Shown piece by piece: positions 1-8,045 of a stretch of DNA of 11,064 nt (position 1 is the first letter of the stretch; each line of letters opens with the position of its first letter). Source of the stretch: Pseudomonadota bacterium (GTDB lineage Bacteria; Pseudomonadota; Alphaproteobacteria; Reyranellales; Reyranellaceae); assembly GCA_023436825.1 (NCBI GenBank), contig JAEZHS010000413.1, positions 1 through 11,064 of the forward strand, written 5' to 3'. Position numbers and translations under genes: made by a program. The notes beneath the pieces were generated by a model that was not told the DNA's origin, made no database searches, and saw only the letters and a list, made by a program, of their open reading frames with translations.

Positions 1-23
1 ACATGCGATAGCCCTGGTATGAC

Positions 24-32
24 GGGGGGGGG
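24..32 (+). repeat. Poly-G tract (G9) before dinB
   Basis: Nine consecutive G lie 5 nt before the GTG start codon of dinB. The tract is the only purine-rich, Shine-Dalgarno-like stretch there, so it may serve as ribosome-binding site. Homopolymers of this length are prone to slippage and to sequencing error. Confidence 0.5.
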
Positions 33-37
33 ATAAT

Positions 38-1126
<1,089 letters not shown>

Positions 1127-1163
1127 CGCTGGACCTCATGCTCTTCCCGACCGCGCGCTTCGA

Positions 1164-1183
1164 GCGCTCAAGCTCATGAGCGC
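1164..1183. terminator. Weak hairpin between convergent dinB and AKR genes
   Basis: GCGCTCA (1164-1170) and TGAGCGC (1177-1183) form a 7-bp stem with a 6-nt loop in the 81-nt gap between the two convergent stops. GCGCGCT (1153-1159) can alternatively pair with AGCGCGC (1179-1185). No T-run follows on either strand, so an intrinsic terminator is only possible, not shown. Confidence 0.3.
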
Positions 1184-1207
1184 GCTGGAAGCCCGCGGTC
1201 CGGAAGA

Positions 1208-2116
1208 TTAGACCCCGACTTCGGCGACCATCCTTTTCAGCATCGCGGCATCCGGATAGACACCCAGCCCCGCCTGCACATTGTCGCGCATGTGCTCGGG
1301 CTTGCCGGTGCCGGGGATGACGCAGGTCACGGCGGGATTGGCGAGCACGAACTTCAGCAGCAATTGCGCCCAGCTGGTGCAGCCGATCTCCAAAGCCCAG
1401 TCCGGCAGCTTGCGCGCCGAAAGCTTGCGCAACAGTCCGCCGCCGCCGAACGGCTGGTTGACGATCACGGCGATGCCGCGCTCGGCCGCGAGCGGCAACA
1501 GGCGGCGTTCGACGGCGCGGTCGTCGAGCGCGTAGTTCAGTTGCACGAAGTCCCACCTCTCGGCGCGCATCACCGCTTCCAGCTCGTCGTGGGCGCTCTG
1601 CGTGTAGTGCGTGATGCCGAGATAAAGGATGCGCTTCTCCGCCTTCCAGGCGCGCAGGGTCGGCAGATGGGCGCGCCAGTCGAGCAGGTTGTGGATCTGC
1701 ATCAGCTCGACATGGTCGGTCTTGAGCAGCGACAGCGAGCGGGTCATCTGCTCGATGCCGTTGTTGCGACCCGAGGTCCAGACCTTGGTGGCGATGAAGG
1801 CCTTGTTGCGCGTGCCGGCGGTGGCCAACAGGTCGCCGACCACGCCCTCTGCCGCGCCGTACATCGGCGAGGTGTCGATCACCGAGCCGCCGGCCGCGAA
1901 CAGGATCTCCAACACCTCGGCCAGCGGCCGTCGCTCCTCGGCGTGGTTGCCGACGTCGAAGGTGCGCCAGGTGCCGCAGCCGACCACGGGCAGCATCTCG
2001 CCGGAGGAGGGGATCTTGCGCTGATGCATGCGGGCTCCCGTCTGCGCGGACGCGCGTCCAGCCGCCAGCACGGCGGCACCGGCAAGTCCCAGCAGGGCGG
2101 AACGCGTCAAGGTCAT
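1208..2116 (-). CDS. Aldo/keto reductase with N-terminal signal peptide
   Basis: A 302-residue NAD(P)H-dependent aldo/keto reductase. The complete catalytic tetrad is visible: D81 and Y86 in VIDTSPMYG, K111 in FIATKVW, and H142 in LMQIHN. The late segment CVIPGTGKPEHMRDN resembles the family's cofactor-binding part near the C-terminus. The first ~25 residues (MTLTRSALLGLAG...RASA-Q) look like a signal peptide with an AxA cleavage site, unusual for this normally cytoplasmic family. The motif has only one arginine, so Tat export is not certain. The ATG at 2116 is chosen because it follows the upstream stop by one base (TGA-C-ATG) and begins the signal sequence. A longer ORF to 2176 would run into the upstream gene, while Met at 2029 would give a cytoplasmic form. 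It is second in a unit with the large secreted protein gene, suggesting translational coupling and a shared pathway. The substrate is unknown. Confidence 0.9.
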   Translation of the reverse strand: MTLTRSALLGLAGAAVLAAGRASAQTGARMHQRKIPSSGEMLPVVGCGTWRTFDVGNHAEERRPLAEVLEILFAAGGSVIDTSPMYGAAEGVVGDLLATAGTRNKAFIATKVWTSGRNNGIEQMTRSLSLLKTDHVELMQIHNLLDWRAHLPTLRAWKAEKRILYLGITHYTQSAHDELEAVMRAERWDFVQLNYALDDRAVERRLLPLAAERGIAVIVNQPFGGGGLLRKLSARKLPDWALEIGCTSWAQLLLKFVLANPAVTCVIPGTGKPEHMRDNVQAGLGVYPDAAMLKRMVAEVGV

Positions 2117-2117
2117 G

Positions 2118-5100
2118 TCACGCCAGCGAGATCTGATAGGCCTGTCCGGCGACCCGGACGTCGGCGGGACGCCCATTCAGGGTCACGCGCGGCGGCTCGG
2201 CAAGTCCCGAGATCGTGAAGGAGCGGGCAGCATCGGCCTCCTGGCCGGGTTTCAGCGCATGGCTGATGTCGCAAGCCTTCTCCCGCGGCCGGTATTCGAG
2301 GCGCAGAAGTCCCACCTTGCCGTCGGCGCGGAAGACAGCGCCATCGCGTGCGGTGAGGGCGAAGGCCTGCAGATCGGGGAGCGGGTTGTAGCCCACCGTC
2401 GCGCCGCTCACCGGATCGGCGATCAGATAGGCCTTGCGGCCGGGCTCGGTGACCAGCACGGCGCTCGCCTTCTCCAGTCGTCCGCTGGTGCCCTGCTGGG
2501 CCCAGCTCGTGTCGCGCTCCAGCCCGGCCGGCAGGTAGGGCCAGGCGCCGTTCAGCCGCCGATAGGGAATGGCGCGCTCCTGCGCGCCGGGATCGATCGC
2601 AAAGTGATCGGAGTTGGACTGGGCGAAATCCGTCGTGAAGCCCGCCTCCAAAAGATCGCCGCCGCTGCGGTAGGCGACGTCGAGCTGGCGCTTGCCCTCG
2701 TTCCAGTCGGCCTTGAGCGTGGCCGCCTCGATGTGGCGCACGAAGCCTTCGAAGCTGCCATGCTGCTCGGCATCGCCCATCTCCAGCACCAGGCCGCCAT
2801 AGGTCCGCGTCGTGACCGCCCTGAGGTCGAGGCTTTTCGGTGCGATCGGCTGCTCGCGCCGAAGATTGAACAGCGAGATCGTGAGCGCCGGCGCGACCAT
2901 TGCGCCGGTCGGCTCGGCCTTGCCCGGGATGCCGGCCGCGATCTCGATGTCGACATCGCGACCGAGATCGGACGCGGGCAGCGGCAGGATCGCGAGATAG
3001 CTCACGCCGTCCTGCACGAGGACGCGCTGGCCTGCCTTCAGGCGGTGCGGGAAGGACTCAATCTTCTTGCCGTCGGCATACAGCGCCCAGGTCCTGGGCT
3101 GCGAGAAGTTCCAGAGCCCGACGACGGTCGCCAGCCGCGTCACGCTCTGGTCGCCCAGTGTTGCCAAAAACTTGTCGCGGTTGCTGTGCGGCTTGGCGAA
3201 GATGATGGCGCCGTTGCGGCTCTGGAAGGTGAGCGTCAGCCCGGCCGCGCCGGCGATGCCTTCGCTTGTCGTCGTGAGGTCCGGCCCGTTGGCTGCATAG
3301 CGCACCGTGAGCGTACCGAGATCACTCAGGCCCGTCGCCACCCTGGGCTCGCGCACCCATTGGCCTAAAACATCGACCGTGCGGCCGCGGATATCGGTGC
3401 TGGCAAGCCCATGCCAGGCACCGAGCCAGGCGCGTCGCCACAGCGGCGGCGTGAAGTTGCCGCGCATGGACTCGGCCGACGTCTCCTCGAACGGCAGCGG
3501 CTTGTCGTCGATCAGGCCCGCCACCCAGTCCGGCGTCCACGGCGAGTGCAGGCTCTGGATGGCGACGCGTCCAGGCGGGAAGTCGTAGCCCCACACCGGC
3601 ATGCGCTCGACGGTCGCGTTCGCCGGCTTGTCGAGGTAGTTCGCCGTTCCCTTTCGCGACGACGCATGCACTGCGGCGTAGACGCCGTCCTGCTCGACCA
3701 GCACGCCGCTGATGCGCGCGCGGCCCGACGAGGAGACGAAGCGGCGCAGCCTGGGATGATGGACGCTTACAAGCATCTCCATGGTGCGGTCGACCAGGAT
3801 GCGGCCCATCAGCCGGTCGATCGGCAGCGGCGCGAAGTCGGCGAACATCTTCTGCGCGCTGAGGGTGATCGAAAGATAATAGTGGTCGAGCATTTCCTGC
3901 GCCGTGCCGTCCAGGAATGCCCAGAAGCGCAGCGGCAGCGCCTCCAGCCCATGCCGGCCGTCGGCCATGGGATATGCGCCGCCGATCATGGCGCCGCCCA
4001 GCAGCGCGCCCATGGCGGCGGTGTGGTTGAAGTTCTGGGTGCTGACCGCGAAGTTGTAGCCGTCGCGGAAGAACGAGGCGCGACCGCGCCAATCGTGATT
4101 GCGCCGGTAGTAGTCGATGGCGTCGCGGCTTTGCGGATGGACGAAGGCGCTGGTCTCGAGATCGGGCTGCAGCCAGGCCTGCCAGTAGTTCTTCATGTGG
4201 TCCTGCACCGGGGCCGGCAGCAGGTCGCGGAAGACGTGCCAGACCAGAAGCTCGTCGGCGATACCCCAGCCCAGCCAGTAGCGCGGCGGCATTGCCAGCA
4301 CCTCGCGCAGCCGGCCCTGATAGGCCTTGTAGCCCTCCTGACCCGCGACGTTGGCCCAGTTGCTGACCCGATCGCCGCCGACCTTGTGCAATTCGCCAAT
4401 GCGCGCGAACTGCCAATCGGGCCGCCCGTGCAGGCCGGGTGCGAGGGCGCGCGTCGCCCGCTCCACGATCTCCTGCGGCGTGAACATGACCGCGGTCGGC
4501 CGCGAGCCGTCGGCCGTCAGCAACGTCTTGCGGTCGAGGCGCGCCGGCATGGTGACGGCGACGGTGCCGCCGCCCGTGATCGGCCGGCAGGTCAGCAGCA
4601 GGCGCGGATTGGTGAAGCTGAGCCCATGGCCGCCGGTCGGCATCGCCCATTCGTAGGCGTCGGCCTGGCGATAGCGCGAATCGTAGGTCTCGACCTTGGC
4701 GACCAGGAAGCCGCACTGCTCGAGCATCAGCAATCGTGCGCCGGCTTCCCTGGCCAGAACGTCGGTCGCCAGCAGGCGGGTGATGTTGAAGCGCGCCTCG
4801 CGTGCCGTCAACGACAGCTCCTGCGGTTCGATCAGGTCGGGAAAGCGGTCGCGCTCGAGGTCGGTGGCGCCGTAGCGTGCCCAGTAGCGGCGGCCGTTGA
4901 CGCTGGCATTGAAGGTCGGGCCGGTCGCCTTGTCGGCGATCCAGGGCTGGCGCAACGGCCAGGCGCGAACATGCCAGGTCGGCGGGTTCTCGGTCCAAAG
5001 CTTCCGGCCCAGCCCTTCGCGGCAGGTGTAGCCCGTCGGGATGATCTCATAGCCGTCGTACTGCAAGGACAGCTCGGCCTTGAGCAGGATCCTTCCTCTG

Positions 5101-5345
5101 CGCAGCAGGATGGCGATGGCGTCGGCCGCGCCAGGAAAGCGCAGCAGTACCGAGCGATGCACGGCATCGACGGTACGGCCGCCCACGATCGGCGTGTCCC
5201 AGTCGCGTCCATCGATGGTCGCGGTCTCGCTGTCGGTGACTTCGAACAGCTCCTCGCCGCGTGCTTGCACCGACGATGGCGATGCACTCGCACCCGCTGC
5301 AGCGGCGGTGCGTAGGAACATTGCCCGGGTCAATCGAAGGGTCAT
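2118..5345 (-). CDS. Large secreted protein, possible polysaccharide-active enzyme, family not recognised
   Basis: Encodes 1075 residues. I do not recognise a named family. The start MTLRLTRAMFLRTAAAAGAS looks like an export signal of Sec or degenerate Tat type. After it comes a beta-rich part (about 40-260) whose VLLRFPGAA...LLKAELSLQYDGYE pattern recalls DNRLRE-like carbohydrate-binding modules. Next is a helix-rich, aromatic-rich part (about 285-530) with FNHTAAMGALLGGAM (N440, H441) and LDHYYLSITLSAQK (Y489, Y490). This resembles the (alpha/alpha)-toroid domains of heparinase- or alginate-lyase-type enzymes, whose catalysts are Asn, His and Tyr. The remaining ~500 residues look like beta-sandwich repeats. 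The lyase idea is inference from architecture and motif style only; a glycoside hydrolase or a non-catalytic surface protein is possible. ATG at 5345 has only a weak GGG before it, and no in-frame start lies just upstream. It is first in the unit with the secreted aldo/keto reductase. Confidence 0.8.
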   Translation of the reverse strand: MTLRLTRAMFLRTAAAAGASASPSSVQARGEELFEVTDSETATIDGRDWDTPIVGGRTVDAVHRSVLLRFPGAADAIAILLRRGRILLKAELSLQYDGYEIIPTGYTCREGLGRKLWTENPPTWHVRAWPLRQPWIADKATGPTFNASVNGRRYWARYGATDLERDRFPDLIEPQELSLTAREARFNITRLLATDVLAREAGARLLMLEQCGFLVAKVETYDSRYRQADAYEWAMPTGGHGLSFTNPRLLLTCRPITGGGTVAVTMPARLDRKTLLTADGSRPTAVMFTPQEIVERATRALAPGLHGRPDWQFARIGELHKVGGDRVSNWANVAGQEGYKAYQGRLREVLAMPPRYWLGWGIADELLVWHVFRDLLPAPVQDHMKNYWQAWLQPDLETSAFVHPQSRDAIDYYRRNHDWRGRASFFRDGYNFAVSTQNFNHTAAMGALLGGAMIGGAYPMADGRHGLEALPLRFWAFLDGTAQEMLDHYYLSITLSAQKMFADFAPLPIDRLMGRILVDRTMEMLVSVHHPRLRRFVSSSGRARISGVLVEQDGVYAAVHASSRKGTANYLDKPANATVERMPVWGYDFPPGRVAIQSLHSPWTPDWVAGLIDDKPLPFEETSAESMRGNFTPPLWRRAWLGAWHGLASTDIRGRTVDVLGQWVREPRVATGLSDLGTLTVRYAANGPDLTTTSEGIAGAAGLTLTFQSRNGAIIFAKPHSNRDKFLATLGDQSVTRLATVVGLWNFSQPRTWALYADGKKIESFPHRLKAGQRVLVQDGVSYLAILPLPASDLGRDVDIEIAAGIPGKAEPTGAMVAPALTISLFNLRREQPIAPKSLDLRAVTTRTYGGLVLEMGDAEQHGSFEGFVRHIEAATLKADWNEGKRQLDVAYRSGGDLLEAGFTTDFAQSNSDHFAIDPGAQERAIPYRRLNGAWPYLPAGLERDTSWAQQGTSGRLEKASAVLVTEPGRKAYLIADPVSGATVGYNPLPDLQAFALTARDGAVFRADGKVGLLRLEYRPREKACDISHALKPGQEADAARSFTISGLAEPPRVTLNGRPADVRVAGQAYQISLA

Positions 5346-5519
5346 CCCATTTTCATTGTTTCGTCATGTCGATGCCGACGCCAGCGCTTAAAAATTTCGA
5401 CCGCCATATTGATGCCGTACGCGCGTTATTTGCTCGAAGCACCGAGAGATTCGGCAGCCTTCGCCATTGCCTGATCGTCGCATCGTGACCATCTAGAGAT
5501 CGAGCAGGAGGTTCAGCCT
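5346..5519. promoter_or_regulatory. Divergent intergenic region with AT-rich island
   Basis: This 174-nt gap separates the starts of the large secreted protein gene (-) and a small plus-strand gene, so it should hold promoters for both. The only marked compositional feature is an AT-rich island around 5388-5400 (cttaaaaatttcg), about 45-55 nt before the minus-strand start, a reasonable place for a -10 region. I could not assign convincing -35/-10 pairs. Confidence 0.35.
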
Positions 5520-5780
5520 ATGATGCAGCCCATCGCCGAACCATTCGTCGTTGAAGTGTGGGGCAAGCTCGCCGGCGTCGTCCTGAAGGAGGGCGGTGCG
5601 TTCCGCTTCCATGCCGTCGCTCCGCCATTCCGCGAGCTCGATGGCGCGGAGTTTGCCATACCGGGCCTTGCCCGCTTGGCGGCGGCGCGGCTTGATCCTC
5701 ACACCCGCGCCTCTCACACCCTCGACGGCGGGCGTTCCTTGGGCAAGGCCAGCCATTCTGCCAGCAGCTTGCCGTTGTGA
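5520..5780 (+). CDS. Small conserved-type hypothetical protein
   Basis: Encodes up to 86 residues. A strong Shine-Dalgarno AGGAGG (5506-5511) sits 8 nt before the ATG, which argues that this is a real gene and not a shadow ORF. The N-terminal ~60 residues (EPFVVEVWGKLAGVVLKEGG, then FRFHAVAPPF and LDGAEF) have the look of small uncharacterised proteins I associate with alphaproteobacterial genomes; the function is unknown. There are no signal peptide, membrane segment or cysteine motif. After about residue 62 the composition changes to a Ser/His-rich tail (SHTLDGGRSLGKASHSASS). That tail overlaps the 3' end of the convergent WYL regulator gene by 67 nt, so it may be run-on sequence after loss of an original stop. 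Alternative start: ATG at 5523. Confidence 0.65.
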   Translation: MMQPIAEPFVVEVWGKLAGVVLKEGGAFRFHAVAPPFRELDGAEFAIPGLARLAAARLDPHTRASHTLDGGRSLGKASHSASSLPL

Positions 5781-6421
5781 TCCTGGAAGCGCGCCGCCAG
5801 CAGGCGTGAGCTGGCGATGCGCTCGACCCGGAAGTTGCGCAGGTCCTTTCGAAGCTCGCACCAGGCGCCGACCAGGCTGACATCGACGTAGTAGGCCATG
5901 GCCAGCGGCCAGATCGTGCGCCGCGTGCGACGGCCCTTCTCGTCGACATAGGCGATGCGCAGCTTGCGTCGGTCGCGGATGGCGGCCCGCATCTGGGCCA
6001 TGTCGACCTTGGGCGTCACGGCATCACCGCGCGAGACGTAGACAGGCGCGTCAGCGACATGTCCGCGCAGGCTCTCCGGCAACACGACCGTCACCTTGTC
6101 GAGCACCCGTGCCGCCGCATGTTGCAGTTCGGAGTCGCGCACGCGCTGCACCATGCGCGCGCCCACCGCGATCGCCTCGATCTCGTCGATGGTGAACATC
6201 AGGGGCGGCAGATCGAAGCCCTTGCGCAGCACATAGCCAAGGCCCGGCGCGCCCTCGATCGGCACGCGGCGCGCTTGCAGGGTCGCCACGTCGCGGTAGA
6301 TCGTGCGTACCGTGACCTCCAGCCCCTCGGCAAGCGCCGCCGCCGTCACCGGCTTGCGGGCGGTGCGGAGGACCTGGATGACGTCGAACAGGCGGTCGGC
6401 GCGGCGCATGGCTCCTGACAT
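5714..6421 (-). CDS. YafY/WYL-domain HTH transcriptional regulator
   Basis: A 235-residue cytoplasmic DNA-binding regulator of the YafY type. The N-terminal winged helix-turn-helix (about 5-60) reads RRADRLFDVIQVLR...VTAAALAEGLEVTVRTIYRDV, the DeoR/HTH_11 pattern. A linker region follows (FTIDEIEAIAVGARMV), then a WYL domain (about 138-225: RRTIWPLAMAYYVDVSLVGAWCELRKDLRNFRVERI). At the WYL signature itself, the usual W-Y-L is replaced by V-S-L. The WYL domain is known in other proteins as a ligand- or nucleic-acid-sensing module; the ligand here is unknown. It is divergent from the EamA permease gene and very likely controls it and itself through the inverted repeat at 6412-6435. ATG at 6421 has no Shine-Dalgarno before it; ATG at 6409 (MRRADRLF) is an alternative start, with AGGAG only 2 nt upstream. 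Confidence 0.93.
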   Translation of the reverse strand: MSGAMRRADRLFDVIQVLRTARKPVTAAALAEGLEVTVRTIYRDVATLQARRVPIEGAPGLGYVLRKGFDLPPLMFTIDEIEAIAVGARMVQRVRDSELQHAAARVLDKVTVVLPESLRGHVADAPVYVSRGDAVTPKVDMAQMRAAIRDRRKLRIAYVDEKGRRTRRTIWPLAMAYYVDVSLVGAWCELRKDLRNFRVERIASSRLLAARFQDHNGKLLAEWLALPKERPPSRV

Positions 6422-6435
6422 AACGCTGTCAGGAG
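6412..6435. promoter_or_regulatory. Probable operator: perfect 9-bp inverted repeat between divergent genes
   Basis: CTCCTGACA (6412-6420), a 6-nt spacer (TAACGC) and TGTCAGGAG (6427-6435) form a perfect inverted repeat. Centre-to-centre spacing is 15 bp, which fits a dimeric HTH regulator reading roughly one helical turn and a half. It covers the regulator's first ATG, and its right arm forms part of the strong AGGAGGTGAT stretch before the EamA gene. Inference: autoregulation by the WYL protein and control of the EamA-CMD unit. Confidence 0.6.
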
Positions 6436-6455
6436 GTGATCGCTAGTGTCCCATC

Positions 6456-7379
6456 ATGAGCACCGTTGCAGATGGTTTCATGGATCGCGACCGGATGGCC
6501 GGCCCTTGGCGCGGCACGGTGCTGGTCCTGGCCTCGGCTTTCGCCTTCAGCACGGCCGGCCTGTTCACCCGCCTGATCGAGACCGACGTCTGGACCATGC
6601 TGTTCTGGCGCGGCCTGTTCGGCGGTCTGCTGATCGCAGCCTATGTCGTCTGGCGCGATGGTACGGCGACCCTGGTCGCCGTCCGCCGCGTTGGCCGGCC
6701 GGGCCTGATCGCAGCCGGCTGTTCGACCGCGGCTACGATCTGCTTCATCAATGCCCTGCGCGAGACCTCGGTGGCCGACGTGCTGGTGATCAACGCCACG
6801 GCGCCCTTCATCACCGCGGCCATGGCCTGGGCGTGGACCGGCGCGCGCGAGCCGCGGACCACGTTGATGGCGAGCGGCGTGGCGCTTTTGGGTGTCGTCG
6901 TCATGGTGGTGCCTTCGCTCGGGACGGGCCGGCTGCTGGGCAACCTGCTGGCGTTCGCCATGACTGTCCTGATCTCAGGCATGATGGTGGTCATGCGACA
7001 TCATCGCGATGTCGACATGCTGCCCGCGGCGTCACTGTCGGCCTTTCTGTGTTCCCTGGTCGTCTGGCCGTGGGCGTCGCCCTCGGCGGTGACCGCCGTC
7101 GACTTCGGCTGGCTGGTCCTGTTCGGCACGACGCAGTTCGGGCTCGGCCAGCTCCTGCTCACGATCGGCCTGCGCTCCGTGTCGGCCACGCGCTCGGCCC
7201 TGATCGGTGCGCTCGAGACGCCTTTGGCGCCGTCCATCGTCTGGATCGTCCTCGGCGAGGTGCCGGCCGTCATGACAACCCTCGGCGGCGCGATCGTGCT
7301 GGGCGCAGTGTTCTGGGACCTTTTCGCTGCTCAGTACGGCGCGCACCGTCGCCATGGCGCATCCCCGGCAACCGACTAG
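6456..7379 (+). CDS. EamA-family (drug/metabolite transporter superfamily) permease
   Basis: A 307-residue inner-membrane protein with the EamA/DMT pattern: about ten hydrophobic helices in two homologous halves. The first half starts TVLVLASAFAFSTAGLFTRL and has TMLFWRGLFGGLL; the second half has GQLLLTIGLRSVSATRSALI and LETPLAPSIVWIVLGEVP, the typical DMT 'ALE-P-a-v-GE' segment. Members export or import small metabolites; the substrate cannot be deduced. ATG at 6456 is the first start after an in-frame TAG (6444). The near-perfect Shine-Dalgarno at 6431-6440 is 15-19 nt away, longer than normal, so starts at ATG 6480 or 6495 are possible but have no ribosome site of their own. It is divergent from the WYL regulator, with 34 nt between start codons, and is followed after 29 nt by the CMD gene, probably as one transcript. 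Confidence 0.92.
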   Translation: MSTVADGFMDRDRMAGPWRGTVLVLASAFAFSTAGLFTRLIETDVWTMLFWRGLFGGLLIAAYVVWRDGTATLVAVRRVGRPGLIAAGCSTAATICFINALRETSVADVLVINATAPFITAAMAWAWTGAREPRTTLMASGVALLGVVVMVVPSLGTGRLLGNLLAFAMTVLISGMMVVMRHHRDVDMLPAASLSAFLCSLVVWPWASPSAVTAVDFGWLVLFGTTQFGLGQLLLTIGLRSVSATRSALIGALETPLAPSIVWIVLGEVPAVMTTLGGAIVLGAVFWDLFAAQYGAHRRHGASPATD

Positions 7380-7395
7380 ATTGGGGTCCTTGCCG

Positions 7396-7404
7396 AAGGA
7401 GGAG
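7396..7404 (+). promoter_or_regulatory. Ribosome-binding site fixing the GTG start of the CMD gene
   Basis: AAGGAGGAG ends 4 nt before GTG 7409, with the GGAGG core 6 nt away. This decides the start within an ORF that is otherwise open for almost a kilobase further upstream. Confidence 0.8.
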
Positions 7405-7408
7405 TCCG

Positions 7409-7963
7409 GTGATCAAGCGCAAGCAGCGCATTCCCATGCGCGATCTGTCCACCATGACGCCGGAGGATCGCGTCAATGTCGAGAAGAACGCCATGAACGG
7501 CCAGGTCTTCAACATCTTCAAGGTGCTGGCGCATCATCCGCAGCTCGTGAAGCGCTGGACGCCGTTCGCCGGCCACATCCTCAGCAAGCAGACCCTGCCG
7601 TTCCGCGACCGCGAGCTGCTGATCCTGCGCATCGGCTGGCTGAACCAGGCCGAGTACGAGTTCGCCCAGCACGAGCTCATCGCCAAGCGCGGCGGCGTCA
7701 CCGACGAGGACATCGCGCGCCTCAAGGAAGGGCCGAAGGCCAAGGGCTGGAGCGAGCACGAAGCGGCGCTGCTGCAGGTCGCCGACGATCTCCATGAGAG
7801 CTCGGTGGTGTCCGACGCGACCTGGGCGACCCTGTCGAAGAAATACTCGACCGAGCAGCTCATGGACGCCGTCTTCACCGTCGGCCAGTACAACCTGGTA
7901 TCGTGGGCCCTGAATTCCTTCGGCGTGCCGCTCGACGACTTCCTCCCGCGGAGTGGGTCTTAG
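7409..7963 (+). CDS. Carboxymuconolactone decarboxylase (CMD/AhpD-like) family protein
   Basis: A 184-residue soluble, all-helical protein of the CMD/AhpD-like superfamily. Family landmarks seen: HHPQLVKRWTPFAGHIL (42-58), RDRELLILRIGWLNQAEYEFAQH (66-88), GVTDEDIARLKEGPKAKGW, EAALLQVADDLH, and VFTVGQYNLVSWALNSFGV near the end. Conserved E82 and H88 are present, but there is no CxxC, so it is not a classical AhpD peroxidase partner. N79 stands where many relatives of this subgroup have Cys. The reaction is unknown; relatives are annotated only by fold. GTG at 7409 is chosen because AAGGAGGAG (7396-7404) lies at ideal spacing. The reading frame is open far upstream, to 6446, but that is a shadow of the EamA gene. 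It is co-oriented with EamA and followed by a strong terminator hairpin. Confidence 0.88.
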   Translation: MIKRKQRIPMRDLSTMTPEDRVNVEKNAMNGQVFNIFKVLAHHPQLVKRWTPFAGHILSKQTLPFRDRELLILRIGWLNQAEYEFAQHELIAKRGGVTDEDIARLKEGPKAKGWSEHEAALLQVADDLHESSVVSDATWATLSKKYSTEQLMDAVFTVGQYNLVSWALNSFGVPLDDFLPRSGS

Positions 7964-7964
7964 A

Positions 7965-8045
7965 GCGGAACGCGATCAGATGTTTCACAGGACACGATGC
8001 GTCCCGGTGGAGTCACCGGGACGCATCGTGCTTTTAGCGTTCCGC
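7965..8045. repeat. Nested inverted repeat around the terminator
   Basis: GCGGAACGC (7965-7973) and GCGTTCCGC (8037-8045) form outer 9-bp arms around the 17-bp terminator hairpin. The left arm begins just after the CMD stop. The right arm lies inside the last codons of the L,D-transpeptidase gene. The 'agcggaacgcgatcaga' style resembles dispersed intergenic palindromes of alphaproteobacterial genomes (inference from memory, not searched). Confidence 0.4.
7993..8035 (+). terminator. Strong intrinsic terminator, 17-bp stem
   Basis: A perfect 17-bp inverted repeat (arms 7993-8009 and 8014-8030, beginning CACGATGCG and ending CGCATCGTG) encloses a 4-nt GAGT loop and is followed by CTTTT. It lies 29 nt after the CMD stop and should end the EamA-CMD transcript. 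On the minus strand it follows the L,D-transpeptidase stop directly but lacks a T-run, so termination there would be weaker. Confidence 0.85.

Noticed and set aside
2117..2176. 20-residue N-terminal extension of the aldo/keto reductase
   Set aside because: It overlaps the upstream gene's coding end and precedes the signal-peptide-like start at 2116.
2028..3368. 446-residue plus-strand ORF
   Set aside because: Antisense shadow of the aldo/keto reductase start and the 3' part of the large gene; no ribosome site or recognisable motif.
3411..5315. 634-residue plus-strand ORF opposite the large secreted protein gene
   Set aside because: Composition (A/R/Q/H/G rich, no motifs) is typical of an antisense frame of high-GC coding DNA; the minus-strand frame has a signal peptide and protein-like patterning.
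6446..7408. 505-residue plus-strand ORF from GTG 6446 joining the CMD frame
   Set aside because: The part before 7409 is Arg/Pro/His-rich shadow sequence. The EamA frame over the same bases gives a clear ten-helix membrane protein, and the CMD gene has its own ribosome site.
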